Shown: positions 44,630 to 54,891, counted from the stretch's first letter. The stretch: 64,000 nucleotides of DNA from an uncultured Lachnospiraceae bacterium (GCA_910588655.1 CAJUPJ010000004.1:81402-145401); one strand, 5' to 3'. A program made the numbers and translations. Notes: generated from the letters alone by a model not told the origin.

Positions 44630-47600
44630 TTACTGGATGCCTGGTACAAGTTTCATTTTAAATGTAAACACCTCCTCATTAAATTTATATTTATCAAGAA
44701 GTACAGGCCCACAGCTGTTTGAACCTATTCCATTCTGCTTATAGTCAAGACAGAGGACTGTACATCCAGACTCTTCAAGTTCATAGTTATGCTTCTTCTG
44801 TGCCAGCTCCTCCTGGGTATATGGTGACACATTAATTGAAAATGGCTCTTCTGATACAGCAGTAATGCTTTTCCCGCCGCCACTTACAGATACATAACTA
44901 CAGTCTGCATGGCTGCCATTTTCCTGCGGGCGTATATAATCTTCGTGCAGGTCTTCTGCCTTTGAACTATAAATCCCATGGCTCCCTGCCCTGCATTTAT
45001 CAATATAGCTTTCATATGGCCCAATTCCATAATAAGATACATCCTCCATGCAGTTATCAAGGAACAGCCTCAGCCCGAACCTTGGAAGCTCTGGAAACTC
45101 TTTATCCTTCTTCACTTCCATTACAACAGACACCGCTCCGGTATTAGAAATCTTCCATGTAGTATCTATATCAAGTATTTTCTGGACTGTAACAGCAGCA
45201 ACAGACATTACACTGTGTATTGTTATACCATCCGGGTCTGCCCTGTACTCTGTCATATATGCTCTTGTAATGCTTTTATCATAATGTGCTGCATACCACT
45301 TTTCCTTAATCCTTATATCATTATCTGTTGGTGCACGCCAGATATTAATGCTGGCTGGCTTTGTTATAATTCTTTTGCCATTGTAAAGCATTTCTTCCAG
45401 CAGCCCTGAAAGTTTATTATAAATATAGTGGACAGAGCGGTTTTTAATTGATAAATACCTGTCACTCTCAGATACTTCAAGGAAGTCATCTGTTACAGCT
45501 TCCGTTTCAAGAAGTTTTACAGCATCCTGGTTTCTTCCATCTTTATTTGCCACAAGGATTTCATCAAATCCAAGCATTTCTTTATTCTTATTTGAATAAT
45601 AATAAATTTTCAGGTAACATTTTCCTGCTTCTGGTATTCTTAAATTTATATGTGCCTTGCCATCACAGTGAGGTGGTATTTCCCCAAAACCAGCCTGTCC
45701 GCTTCCAGAAATCTTTCCATCACAATTTAATTCATACTTAATATATAGATAATCCTCTAAATTAACAAAATCCATATAATTATGAATAGAAAGCTCACCT
45801 GTTTTACTGTTAAAGCCATTTACCCTTGCAGGGCGGTTTACGTTCTTACATTCCAGAAGCCCTGTATGTGGTGTACGGTCTGGGTATACAAGCCCGTCTA
45901 CACAAAAATTGCCATCGTGTATTTCCTCACTGCTGTCACCGCCATAGTAATAAACCGTTTTTCCTTCATTTGTGCTGCCTTTATATACTGCATGGTCGCA
46001 CCACTCCCACACAAATCCGCCACACATAATGTCATTATTATTAATTACCTGGAAATAGTCTTCAAAATCCCCTGGCCCGTTTCCCATTGAATGGCAGTAT
46101 TCAACAAGAAGGTACGGCTTATCAGGTTTCCCGCCAATATATTCCTGCATTGTTTCAAATGACGGGTACATCATACTGTAAATATCTATATTGGAATAGT
46201 CATATTTCCTTTTATCACTTGTATATAATGCACTCTCATAATGCGTAAGGCGTGATGGGTCAAAATCCTTAGTCCACTTTAAAGCTTCTTCAAAAGTACA
46301 GCCATAGGCACATTCATTACCCATAGACCAGATTACAACACATTGCCTGTTTTTATCACGGTGCACACATAGCTTTGTACGGTCAAGTGTAGCTGGTATA
46401 AAGTCCGGGTTATCTGCAATCCTTTCATTCCAGCGTTTGCTCACATTCTCCCATTCTGCATTTTCTAAATACTGTGTCTGCGTACCGTGGCTTTCATTAT
46501 CCGCCTCGTCAATTACAAATAAACCATATTCATCACAAAGCTGGTAAAAATACGGGGCATTAGGATAATGGCTTGTACGCACTGCATTAAAGTTATGTTT
46601 TTTAATCATTAAAAGGTCTTTAACCAGCTGCTCCCTGTTTATAACAAAGCCTGTAACAGGGTCTGAATCATGCCTGTTTACCCCTTTAAACTTAACTTTC
46701 GCATTATTAATATATACAACATTATTGCTAATATGGATTTCCCTTATCCCAACCCTGTCTGTAATTACTTCATTTCCGCTTTCAATAAGCATTGTATACA
46801 GGTAAGGTTCTTCTGCGTTCCATAATACAGGATTTTCAATAACCAGGCAGCAGGCATACTGGTAAATGCTGCCATCATCCAATGGCTCTAATATTCCTGA
46901 TGCCACCTTTATCCTGTTTTTATCAAAAATAGTAACCATTGTATCTGTATAATCCCCATTAAACAAAGCCCTGGTTATTACCTCTGCCTGCCCTGCGTTT
47001 ATTGTTACTGTCGTAAAATAATCAAATAAACAGTTTTCTGGTCTTTTTAAAATATAAACATCCCTGAAAATACCACTCATACGGAATTTATCCTGGTCTT
47101 CAAGGTACGTCCCATCACACCATTTAAGGACAAGGACTGCAAGCTTGTTATTTCCTTCTTCAAGCATTTCCGTAATATCAAATTCACTTGTTGAATGTGA
47201 CACCTGGCTGTATCCTGCATACTTTCCATTTACCCAGAGATAAAAACATGAGTCCACACCTTCAAATGACAGAAAAGCCCTTGGTACACTGCTATCCTTA
47301 TGGTAAATAAAATTGCATATATATGCACCACATGGGTTTTCCTGTGGTACAAATGGCGGGTCAAGTGGTATAGGATACCTGACATTAGTATACTGGTGGC
47401 TGTCATAACCGTAATTCTGCCATACTCCTGGTACTGTAACTTCCTCAAAGCCATCCGCAGCATATCCGTCCTTATAAAATTCTTCCTGCAAATCATAAAT
47501 GCTTTTATAGTACCTGAATTTCCACTTGCCATTTAACATCTGGATGCGGTCTGACATCTCCCTGTTATGGACAAGAGTGCCCATGTCCTTAGATGCAGGA

Positions 47601-47674
47601 ATATAGTATGCCCTTGGCGGCATAGTATTTTCATGCATTATTTTTAAGTCTTCATAATATCTTGGTACAATCAT
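44630..47674 (-). CDS. lacZ: Glycoside hydrolase family 2 beta-galactosidase
   Basis: The 1,014-residue cytoplasmic enzyme matches LacZ length and order: a jelly-roll sugar-binding domain with GVWQNYGYDSHQYTNVRYPI, Ig-like domains, a TIM barrel, and a small-chain domain. The acid/base Glu is in IWSMGNECAYG (about 455) and the nucleophile Glu in LLVEYCHSMGNGPG (about 523). FKGVNRHDSDPVTG and AVRTSHYPN are also present. GGAGGAAAG before the ATG is the Shine-Dalgarno. Divergent AraC regulator and downstream GPH symporter make a galactoside-use cassette. Confidence 0.95.
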   Translation of the reverse strand: MIVPRYYEDLKIMHENTMPPRAYYIPASKDMGTLVHNREMSDRIQMLNGKWKFRYYKSIYDLQEEFYKDGYAADGFEEVTVPGVWQNYGYDSHQYTNVRYPIPLDPPFVPQENPCGAYICNFIYHKDSSVPRAFLSFEGVDSCFYLWVNGKYAGYSQVSHSTSEFDITEMLEEGNNKLAVLVLKWCDGTYLEDQDKFRMSGIFRDVYILKRPENCLFDYFTTVTINAGQAEVITRALFNGDYTDTMVTIFDKNRIKVASGILEPLDDGSIYQYACCLVIENPVLWNAEEPYLYTMLIESGNEVITDRVGIREIHISNNVVYINNAKVKFKGVNRHDSDPVTGFVINREQLVKDLLMIKKHNFNAVRTSHYPNAPYFYQLCDEYGLFVIDEADNESHGTQTQYLENAEWENVSKRWNERIADNPDFIPATLDRTKLCVHRDKNRQCVVIWSMGNECAYGCTFEEALKWTKDFDPSRLTHYESALYTSDKRKYDYSNIDIYSMMYPSFETMQEYIGGKPDKPYLLVEYCHSMGNGPGDFEDYFQVINNNDIMCGGFVWEWCDHAVYKGSTNEGKTVYYYGGDSSEEIHDGNFCVDGLVYPDRTPHTGLLECKNVNRPARVNGFNSKTGELSIHNYMDFVNLEDYLYIKYELNCDGKISGSGQAGFGEIPPHCDGKAHINLRIPEAGKCYLKIYYYSNKNKEMLGFDEILVANKDGRNQDAVKLLETEAVTDDFLEVSESDRYLSIKNRSVHYIYNKLSGLLEEMLYNGKRIITKPASINIWRAPTDNDIRIKEKWYAAHYDKSITRAYMTEYRADPDGITIHSVMSVAAVTVQKILDIDTTWKISNTGAVSVVMEVKKDKEFPELPRFGLRLFLDNCMEDVSYYGIGPYESYIDKCRAGSHGIYSSKAEDLHEDYIRPQENGSHADCSYVSVSGGGKSITAVSEEPFSINVSPYTQEELAQKKHNYELEESGCTVLCLDYKQNGIGSNSCGPVLLDKYKFNEEVFTFKMKLVPGIQ

Positions 47675-47758
47675 AATCTTTCCTCCGTTTCTATTGTATT
47701 CCCTTAATTTGTAAGTTAATTATACGCTTTTTTTATCAGAAAAGTCCATAAACTACAT

Positions 47759-47787
47759 TAGACAAAACATGCACAAAATGATACAAT
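47759..47787 (+). promoter_or_regulatory. Putative promoter of the AraC-type regulator
   Basis: TAGACA (47759-47764) and TACAAT (47782-47787) are 17 bases apart in the 172-base gap between the divergent beta-galactosidase and AraC genes. A minus-strand TATAAT at 47719-47724 is the likely -10 of the beta-galactosidase promoter, with a poor -35. AraC binding sites are expected between them. Confidence 0.5.
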
Positions 47788-47846
47788 GTTTACATCCACA
47801 CAGGTGGCAATGTTTATTTCAAAGTTTTTGGAAGGATGTGTTATAA

Positions 47847-48704
47847 ATGTATATTAATTCTGGCTACCTCAATAATTCATTAGTTGATTTTAAAGACAAA
47901 AGCAAACCACTTATAGTAGGAAGCTGTGGCACTTACCGCCTGGTAAAACACCCAAAACTGCCTACATGGCGTCCAAGAGGCCGTATTGACTACCAGCTTT
48001 TATATATTGCTGCTGGCAGGGCACATTTTTATTTTAAAGAAAATGAAGATACTATAGTTACTTCTGGGAATTTTGTGTTATACCGTCCAAGGGAAATGCA
48101 AAGATATGTTTATTATTTACAAGACCAGACAGAAGTATACTGGGTACACTTTACAGGAAGCCAGGTTAAACAGATTTTAAAAGAGCACCATTTCCCATCA
48201 GAGGGGCATATTATTAATACTGGTACTTCCCCTGCTTACCAGAGGATTTTCAGGCAGATGATACAGGAAATGCAGTTATGCAGGCCGCATTATGAAGAAT
48301 TTTTATCATCATTCCTTTTACAGCTTTTTATTTTGATTGAAAGAACATCCAGTGAACATAAGACTATGAATAGTTTTGCACACCACGAAATTGAATATGC
48401 AACTAACTATTTTAATGAACATTATAATGAAGATATTAATATTGCAGAATATGCAGCATCAAGAAATATGAGCACAAGCTGGTTTATACGCAATTTTAAA
48501 CTTTATACCAAGACAACCCCGCTTAATTATATTTTAAGCATACGTATAGCCAATACCCAGAGCCTTCTTGAAAATACTAAATATAATATAACTGAAATTG
48601 CGGCTATTGCCGGCTATGACAACCCGCTGTATTTCAGCAGGCTGTTCAAAAAGCAGACAGGGCTTTCACCCTCAGAATACAGAAAGCAGAATAACAGCTT
48701 TTAA
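47847..48704 (+). CDS. AraC-family transcriptional regulator of the galactoside cassette
   Basis: The 285-residue protein has an N-terminal cupin sensor domain (YQLLYIAAGRAHFYFKENE, VYWVHFTGS). Two C-terminal helix-turn-helices cover about 185-280: NIAEYAASRNMSTSWFIRNF and NITEIAAIAGYDNPLYFSRL. It is divergent from the GH2 gene and thus likely activates the beta-galactosidase and symporter when a galactoside binds. The Shine-Dalgarno is GGAAGGATG. Confidence 0.9.
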   Translation: MYINSGYLNNSLVDFKDKSKPLIVGSCGTYRLVKHPKLPTWRPRGRIDYQLLYIAAGRAHFYFKENEDTIVTSGNFVLYRPREMQRYVYYLQDQTEVYWVHFTGSQVKQILKEHHFPSEGHIINTGTSPAYQRIFRQMIQEMQLCRPHYEEFLSSFLLQLFILIERTSSEHKTMNSFAHHEIEYATNYFNEHYNEDINIAEYAASRNMSTSWFIRNFKLYTKTTPLNYILSIRIANTQSLLENTKYNITEIAAIAGYDNPLYFSRLFKKQTGLSPSEYRKQNNSF

Positions 48705-48712
48705 AACCTAGG

Positions 48713-49924
48713 TTATTTTCCAGCCAGATAATCAAGTGCTGCCCGCATCTGGTTATCTATGGCAAATTCCTCACCATCTTTTGGAAGGGTACTTTCATCA
48801 AGATTAACCTCTATATCAGGCTTAAGCCCTGTTTTATGGATATTCCTGCCTTTAGGTGTATAGTACCTTGAAGTTGTCATTTTAATAGCAGTCCCGTCGT
48901 CCATTCCAAATATAGTCTGCACAATGCCCTTTCCAAATGTTTTTGTACCAACCAGTTTTGCTACGCCATTATCCTGCAATGCACCAGAAAAAACCTCAGA
49001 AGCACTTGCAGAATTACCATTTACAAGAATTGCTATTGGAACCTTTACACACCTGTCATCTTCTGCAAAATATTCTTCTGCAACACCGCTTTTATCCTTT
49101 GTATAAACTAACAGTCCCTTTGGAAGAAGCCTGTCAAGCATACCAGTTGCTGCTGTTAAAAGCCCTCCGCCATTGTCACGCAAATCTATAATTAATGATT
49201 TCATACCTGATTTTTCAAGATTGCCAACTGCATTACTAAACTGTTTATTTGTAACCTCTTCAAACCCAGTTACCTTTATATATCCTGTATTTCCTGATAA
49301 CATCCTTGACGAAACTGTATTTTCTTCAATAATCTTACGTGTTACTTCAATGTCAAGGTAGTTACGCCCGCCTTTACGCCAGATTTTTAAAACAACCTTT
49401 GTACCAGCCTCGCCTTTTACCTTGGAAAGAACTGTTGTAAGGTCTTTTCCTGCTGTACTTTCACCATCTACAGCATAAATAATATCACCAGCTTTTATTC
49501 CAGCCCTTTCTGCCGGACCTCCCTCAACAGGTTTAACTATAGATATATCACCTGTATCCGTCTGTGTAACATATGCACCAATACCGCAATATGTCCCGCT
49601 AGACTTTTCAGTTATATCCTTATATTCTTCTGCTGTATAGTATGCGGCATAATCATCACCAAGCCCGTTAAAAATGCCTTTATAAATTGAGTCAGCCATT
49701 TTACTGCCATCTATTTCATCAAGATAATATTTATCTATATAAGTACCAATAAGCTCTGCTTTCTGGCTGATTTCTTTCTCAACTGCACTTTTCCTGTTAT
49801 CCCCTATAAGAAAAGCAGGTTCAATTTTTCCTGTAAATATAAGCACCATTATTAAAAGCATCATACATGTTATACCTGAAACAAGACCAGTAGCAAATAC
49901 TTTTGAAATCTCTCTTCTATTCAT
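48713..49924 (-). CDS. C-terminal processing (S41) peptidase
   Basis: AGAGGA six bases before ATG 49924 sets a 403-residue protein. It has one N-terminal membrane anchor (FATGLVSGITCMMLLIMVLI), a PDZ domain around 110-200 (AERAGIKAGDIIYAVDGEST) and the S41 domain. The Ser-Lys pair is in NGNSASASEVFSG (Ser near 306) and GTKTFGKG (Lys near 331). The enzyme faces the outside of the cell and trims proteins; in spore-formers CtpB-type members feed sigma-K activation. It converges with the AraC gene, leaving only eight bases. Confidence 0.92.
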   Translation of the reverse strand: MNRREISKVFATGLVSGITCMMLLIMVLIFTGKIEPAFLIGDNRKSAVEKEISQKAELIGTYIDKYYLDEIDGSKMADSIYKGIFNGLGDDYAAYYTAEEYKDITEKSSGTYCGIGAYVTQTDTGDISIVKPVEGGPAERAGIKAGDIIYAVDGESTAGKDLTTVLSKVKGEAGTKVVLKIWRKGGRNYLDIEVTRKIIEENTVSSRMLSGNTGYIKVTGFEEVTNKQFSNAVGNLEKSGMKSLIIDLRDNGGGLLTAATGMLDRLLPKGLLVYTKDKSGVAEEYFAEDDRCVKVPIAILVNGNSASASEVFSGALQDNGVAKLVGTKTFGKGIVQTIFGMDDGTAIKMTTSRYYTPKGRNIHKTGLKPDIEVNLDESTLPKDGEEFAIDNQMRAALDYLAGK

Positions 49925-50048
49925 TATCATTCCTCTTTCTGCACCAAATATTTATGCACACAAAACTAATCTATGCAGCAGCAGGCACTTTCATGCAAGC
50001 AAAGCTGCCATAAACATAATATATCAAAAAATGGCAGATGTAAACAGT

Positions 50049-50080
50049 AAAGGCGGATGCATCTACATGCATCCGCCTTT
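50049..50080. terminator. Terminator-like hairpin between ftsH and ctpA
   Basis: A 13-base perfect stem AAAGGCGGATGCA with a six-base loop lies between the end of ftsH and the start of the peptidase gene. The remaining gap (49925-50234) holds only a run of nine or so A residues near 50190 that would read as a T-run on the minus strand, but on the ftsH side, with no clear stem beside it. Confidence 0.6.
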
Positions 50081-50234
50081 GGAGAAGGTATTTTTGTTAC
50101 TTATGGGGTGTAGCAAAAACTATATAATGTATTGGGGTTTACGCATATTAGTATAACAACCTCTTCAATTTAAGTGTGCACAAACTTGCATAAAAAAAAA
50201 ATTTTATTTTGTGCATTTTTACCATTACATAATT

Positions 50235-52172
50235 TTACTTATTGTCACTATCACCAGAATTTTCCACACCTTCCTCCTGGTGGCTTTCCAGGGCTTCTTT
50301 CCCTGCTTCTTTCTCCGCTTTATCCTCTATTACATGCGGTACAAAAAGCGATTCAAATTCAAATCTGTCAATCCTTTCTTTTTCAAGAAGCAGCTTTGCA
50401 CATTTATGGAGGATTTCCATGTGCTCTTCTAGTATATTCTTTGCCTTTACATAACACTCATCCATAATACTTTTTACTTCATGGTCTATTTTCTTAGCAA
50501 CATCTTCACTGTAACCTCTGCTTGTATGCCCGAAATCGCGTCCTATAAAGACTTCATCCTCATCAGCATAATTAATCATGCCCACATTTTCAGAAAAGCC
50601 ATATTTAGTTACCATTGCTTTGGCTGTATTGGTTGCCTGCTTAATATCCTGTGAAGCCCCTGTTGTTATATCATCAAATATTATAGACTCTGCAATACGC
50701 CCGCCAAGGCTTACTATAATATCCTGGAGCATCTTCCCCTTTGTCATAAACATTTCGTCACGCTCTGGCAGAGGCATTGTATAACCTGCTGCCCCTGAAC
50801 CTGTAGGTATAATTGACACCATATGGACAGGCCCTACATCTGGAAGCAGATGGAACAATATTGCATGGCCAGCTTCATGGTATGCTGTAATTTTCTTATC
50901 TTTTTCAGATATAATCTTACTCTTTTTCTCCTTGCCAATGCCTACTTTAATAAATGACTTGCTTATATCTTCCTGTTCTATAAACTTACGTCCGTTCCTT
51001 GCACATACAATTGCTGCCTCATTTAAGAGGTTTTCAAGGTCTGCACCTGTAAACCCTACTGTAGTCTGTGCAATAGCCTTAAGGTCTACATCATCTCCTA
51101 ACGGCTTTCCTTTGGCATGGACATCAAGTATTTCCTCACGCCCCTTTACATCAGGACGTCCTACTGTAACACGCCTGTCAAAACGCCCTGGACGCAGTAT
51201 TGCAGGGTCAAGTATATCCACACGGTTTGTAGCAGCCATAACAATAATGCCCTCATTAATGCCAAAACCGTCCATTTCAACAAGCATCTGGTTTAATGTC
51301 TGCTCGCGTTCATCATGTCCGCCACCAAGCCCTGAACCACGTTTACGTGCAACTGCATCAATTTCATCTATAAATACAATACATGGTGCACTTCTTTTTG
51401 CTTCCGCAAACAAATCCCTTACACGTGAAGCACCTACACCAACAAACATTTCCACAAAATCTGAACCAGACAGGCTGAAAAACGGCACTCCTGCCTCACC
51501 TGCAACAGCCTTTGCCAGAAGTGTCTTACCAGTTCCTGGAGGGCCTACAAGTATAATACCCTTAGGTATACGCGCCCCGACGCCTGTATATTTTCCAGGG
51601 TTAGCAAGGAAATCAACAATTTCTTCTAACTCTTCCTTCTCTTCTTTAAGCCCTGCCACATCGCGGAATGTTTTAGCATGCTGGTCATTAGGGTCAATAC
51701 GCTGTGCACGGCTCTTGCCAAAATTCATCATTTTAGCATTGCTTCCGTTTGCGCCTGCTGACTGTGCTGACAAGAACGAAAAAAGGAAAAATATTACAAT
51801 TATACCAAGCCCATATGGAAGTAATGTCGTAATAATCCATGATGTTTTCTGTATATCATGTACTTTGTACCTGTTGGCAAACTCAATATCTTCATTTAAA
51901 ATATTTTCAATCTCTTTTACATCAGAAACATAAAAGCTTATTTTAGTACCTCCTGACAGTACAACGCTTACCTCACCTGTAGGTGTTTCCTGGTTTGGCA
52001 GGATTTCCACAGATTCAATTCTGCCACTGTCTAAATCTGACTTAAAAGTATTAATATTATACGAACTTGTAGAATTATTATCTAAAGCCCCTGAGACATA
52101 TACCGCAAAAAATATTATTGCAAGTATTAAAATGTAAAATCCTATTCCGGCTGTCTTCATCTGTTTCTTCAT
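50235..52172 (-). CDS. ftsH: ATP-dependent zinc metalloprotease FtsH
   Basis: The 645-residue membrane protease degrades unneeded or misfolded membrane and regulatory proteins. Two membrane helices (about 9-28 and 113-135) flank a small external domain. The AAA domain has Walker A GPPGTGKTLLAKA near 210, Walker B CIVFIDEIDAV and the SRH segment with RPGRFDRRV. The zinc site is HEAGH near 430, with the third ligand Asp further on. A charged, Glu-rich tail ends the protein. It is the last gene of tilS-hpt-ftsH, an order conserved across Firmicutes. Confidence 0.97.
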   Translation of the reverse strand: MKKQMKTAGIGFYILILAIIFFAVYVSGALDNNSTSSYNINTFKSDLDSGRIESVEILPNQETPTGEVSVVLSGGTKISFYVSDVKEIENILNEDIEFANRYKVHDIQKTSWIITTLLPYGLGIIVIFFLFSFLSAQSAGANGSNAKMMNFGKSRAQRIDPNDQHAKTFRDVAGLKEEKEELEEIVDFLANPGKYTGVGARIPKGIILVGPPGTGKTLLAKAVAGEAGVPFFSLSGSDFVEMFVGVGASRVRDLFAEAKRSAPCIVFIDEIDAVARKRGSGLGGGHDEREQTLNQMLVEMDGFGINEGIIVMAATNRVDILDPAILRPGRFDRRVTVGRPDVKGREEILDVHAKGKPLGDDVDLKAIAQTTVGFTGADLENLLNEAAIVCARNGRKFIEQEDISKSFIKVGIGKEKKSKIISEKDKKITAYHEAGHAILFHLLPDVGPVHMVSIIPTGSGAAGYTMPLPERDEMFMTKGKMLQDIIVSLGGRIAESIIFDDITTGASQDIKQATNTAKAMVTKYGFSENVGMINYADEDEVFIGRDFGHTSRGYSEDVAKKIDHEVKSIMDECYVKAKNILEEHMEILHKCAKLLLEKERIDRFEFESLFVPHVIEDKAEKEAGKEALESHQEEGVENSGDSDNK

Positions 52173-52193
52173 GTATAATCTCCTTCACTATTA

Positions 52194-52724
52194 TTAGTCC
52201 TCTTTAAACTCCACTTCCCCAATATATGGGAGATTACGGTATTTCTGCGCATAATCAAGCCCATAACCAGCCACAAATTTATCAGGTATAACAAAACCTG
52301 TATATTCAGCTTCAATCTCTACTTTCCTTCTGTCAGGCTTATCTAATAATGTACATAATTTAACACTTGCAGGATTTCTTGCAAGCAGCATCTTCTTTGT
52401 AAGGTTTAATGTTGAGCCTGTATCAATAATATCCTCAATAATAAGGCAATGCTTGCCGTCCACTGGCTCATCAAGGTCTTTTTTTACTTCCAGCCTTCCA
52501 GAACTTTCTGTCCCGCTGCCATAACTTGAAACTGCCATAAAGTCCATTGTCACTGGCACTGTAATCCTTTTAGCAAGTTCACAGCAAAAGAAAACACTGC
52601 CTTTTAATACACATATAAGGTGTATTTCCTTACCTTCATAATCTTTATTAATCTGTGCTGCCATTTCTGATATTTTATCTGCTATCTGCTTTTCTGTAAT
52701 CATCTCATGTATAACTGTATCCAT
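52194..52724 (-). CDS. hpt: Hypoxanthine phosphoribosyltransferase
   Basis: From ATG 52724 (GGGGAG ten bases upstream) the enzyme is 176 residues. It salvages hypoxanthine and guanine with PRPP. Motifs are LICVLKGSVFFCCEL, DFMAVSSYGSGTESSG, and the PRPP loop CLIIEDIIDTGSTL near residue 100. Its start lies four bases after the tilS stop, so the two are translationally coupled. The longer upstream frame overlaps tilS and is not used. Confidence 0.95.
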   Translation of the reverse strand: MDTVIHEMITEKQIADKISEMAAQINKDYEGKEIHLICVLKGSVFFCCELAKRITVPVTMDFMAVSSYGSGTESSGRLEVKKDLDEPVDGKHCLIIEDIIDTGSTLNLTKKMLLARNPASVKLCTLLDKPDRRKVEIEAEYTGFVIPDKFVAGYGLDYAQKYRNLPYIGEVEFKED

Positions 52725-52728
52725 CTTA

Positions 52729-54177
52729 CTAATTCTCCCCTTCTGTGCATAAAGTTGCATGTAAAACTTCCCTTGTCCCATCTGTTACATAATAATATGC
52801 GCTGCACCTTCCAATAGAAGGTATCCACAGGATATGGCTTCCTTCTGCCAGTACCCATATCCTGCCACGCTCATTTGCTGGTATTTTGCTGTCAATAAAT
52901 ACACGGCTGAGTTTTTTCTTAGAACCATCAGTACGCAGCCAGATATAATCGCCATCTTCTGGATATCTGAACTGTGGCATAAATTTTATTTTATCATAGT
53001 CAAAGCATTTAGTACAGTAATTTTTTTCTATAATATGGGAAATATCATTCCTGTCCATCCTTTCAAATAAAATAATATGCTTTTCCCCATTAATATATTC
53101 AAGTTCTGTCTTTCCTGGCACACAAATATCAATAACCCTGCTGCCGCTTCCAGCCGGCACTGGTATATCCTGCCCAGCCGGCATATCATGCCTTGCTTTC
53201 ATAATCCATAATTTATTATAATCCTTTCCTGCCTCCATGCCATATGGAAGGCAGACCCTTTTCCCTGCATCCTTATGGACAAGACCTGCTACCATGCTTA
53301 TATGTTTTGAAGTTATATCCTTGCATCTGCCTGCCACATAGCCAGCCATGCGGAGGAATATTTCCCTTTGCAGGACAATATCCTCTTTTCCAATTATACC
53401 CACATCAACCGTACAAATACCATTATCTTCTTTAACAATCTCTTTATACAGCTTTTCTGCTTCCCTGTCAATATATGTATAAATATCCCTTAACTGCCCT
53501 GCCGTGCCCGAAAGCCTTTCTGTAATGGCAGGCTGGATATTTTCTTCTATATATGGGATTATACTATTACGTATTATATTTCTTGAATACTTATTATCTG
53601 AATTAGTACAATCCACGCAATATTCTATACCTTCCGCCAGAAGCGCCTCCTCTATCTCACAGCGCCTGATGCCAAGAAGCGGCCTTATAATATTGCCATT
53701 CCCAGGTCTCATGCCGCCAAGCCCTTTAATCCCGCTTCCCCTGAAAAGCTGGAATAAAACCGTTTCCGCCTGGTCATCCTTATGATGTGCCACCGCAACC
53801 TTGTCAAAACCCAGGCTCTCCCTCACATTCTCAAAACATTCATACCTGTAAACCCTGCCTGCCTCCTCCTCCGTAATCTTTAAACTCCTTGCAAGCGCAG
53901 GAATATCCTTATAAAAGACCTTGCACTCATAACCAAGCCCCTGGACAAAGTTCTTTGTATACTCCTCGTCATGCAGCGCCTCCTCCCCCCTTATGCCATG
54001 ATTGACATGCACAGCACAAAGTGAAAGGGAATACTCCTTTGCAAGCTCTGCCAGAACCATAAACAAAAAAACAGAATCAGCCCCTCCGGAAACCCCGGCA
54101 ACAATTTTGTCACCATAATCCACAAGAGCATGTTCCCTAATAAAATCTTTGACTTTTAAATAAACTGTATTTTTCAT
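52729..54177 (-). CDS. tilS: tRNA(Ile)-lysidine synthetase
   Basis: The 482-residue enzyme attaches lysine to C34 of the AUA-reading tRNA-Ile. The ATP P-loop is GVSGGADSVFLF (29-36), followed by VHVNHGIRGEEA, VAHHKDDQAETVLFQLFRGSG and GMRP. The C-terminal TilS domains run to the end (IDSKIPANERGRIWVLAEGS). It begins the conserved tilS-hpt-ftsH operon. In relatives spoIIE lies directly upstream, as here, except that 1.1 kb of repeats now separates them. Confidence 0.96.
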   Translation of the reverse strand: MKNTVYLKVKDFIREHALVDYGDKIVAGVSGGADSVFLFMVLAELAKEYSLSLCAVHVNHGIRGEEALHDEEYTKNFVQGLGYECKVFYKDIPALARSLKITEEEAGRVYRYECFENVRESLGFDKVAVAHHKDDQAETVLFQLFRGSGIKGLGGMRPGNGNIIRPLLGIRRCEIEEALLAEGIEYCVDCTNSDNKYSRNIIRNSIIPYIEENIQPAITERLSGTAGQLRDIYTYIDREAEKLYKEIVKEDNGICTVDVGIIGKEDIVLQREIFLRMAGYVAGRCKDITSKHISMVAGLVHKDAGKRVCLPYGMEAGKDYNKLWIMKARHDMPAGQDIPVPAGSGSRVIDICVPGKTELEYINGEKHIILFERMDRNDISHIIEKNYCTKCFDYDKIKFMPQFRYPEDGDYIWLRTDGSKKKLSRVFIDSKIPANERGRIWVLAEGSHILWIPSIGRCSAYYYVTDGTREVLHATLCTEGEN

Positions 54178-54207
54178 ATAAATCCTCCTGATTTCTGGCG
54201 TAACTTT

Positions 54208-54486
54208 ACAATGTCATTTAGTTAAAAAGATGTTTAAAAATTACATATACTGGACGCTGGCAAATCCAAAGTGCCTTCCATGAACAAAGCACGCTTCCGC
54301 TTGGACATCGCACGCAATGGTGCATAAAGCCCCTAATGTTCCTACGGAACATTTTAATACAGGGCTTAAGCACCAGCGGCTCTGTACAGCTTGTTCATGG
54401 AAGCACATTTGGAATTTGCCAGCACGCTTACATTTTGGTAATTTATAAAATATTTTCCAACTGTACCTTTAACTAAATGGCATTGT
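54208..54486. mobile_element. MITE-like unit, 279 bases
   Basis: The ends ACAATGTCATTTAGTTAA (54208-54225) and TTAACTAAATGGCATTGT (54469-54486) are inverted with one mismatch. Inside, CTGGCAAATCCAAAGTGCCT mirrors a GGAATTTGCCAG arm, and AATGTTCC-TAC-GGAACATT marks the centre. The whole unit can fold into one hairpin. It carries no transposase. The unit at 54938 is an inverted copy. Confidence 0.65.
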
Positions 54487-54531
54487 ACCAGTAATGCTAA
54501 AATGCCATCCATCAGGAAAATTTATACAGGC

Positions 54532-54636
54532 ACACTTGAAAAACCTGCCATTTATTTAAAATAATAAACAACTGTGATTTTGCAATGTTCCACAAAACAA
54601 TATACCATCCCAGGTTATGTCATAATTTAGTATTAA
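54532..54636. repeat. Direct repeat, copy A
   Basis: This 105-base stretch begins ACACTTGAAAAACCTGCC and ends TTTAGTATTAA. It is repeated at 54687 with few changes. It contains a short inverted pair (TTATTTAAAATAATAA). It lies between the two MITE-like units and has no coding potential. Confidence 0.75.
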
Positions 54637-54686
54637 ACTTGTTCCGTTTTGTCAAGGTAGCACATTTGGAATTTGTCTGCCCATTT

Positions 54687-54790
54687 ACACTTGAAAAACC
54701 GCCGTTTATTTAAAATAATAAACAACTGTGATTTTGCAATGTTCTACAAAACAATATACCATCCCAGGTTATGTCATAATTTAGTATTAA
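54687..54790. repeat. Direct repeat, copy B
   Basis: This near-identical copy of the 105-base repeat begins ACACTTGAAAAACCGCCG and is 155 bases downstream of copy A. The 50 bases between the copies include CACATTTGGAATTTG, which also occurs in the MITE-like units, so the tandem arrangement probably arose by rearrangement of these elements. Confidence 0.75.
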
Positions 54791-54891
54791 GAACAACTTA
54801 TGCTGGTTTGTTATACCTGCCGTCCCCTAAATCTTTTTCAACACCAGTAATTCTGTCTTGCTGGTATTGTGCCATGAAACGGGTTTTGTAT

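Noticed and set aside
50932..51933. 333-residue open frame on the plus strand
   Set aside because: It lies wholly antisense to ftsH, has no Shine-Dalgarno, and its composition mirrors the FtsH AAA codons.
54532..54790. CRISPR-like repeat array
   Set aside because: Only two long copies of about 105 bases exist and there are no cas genes.
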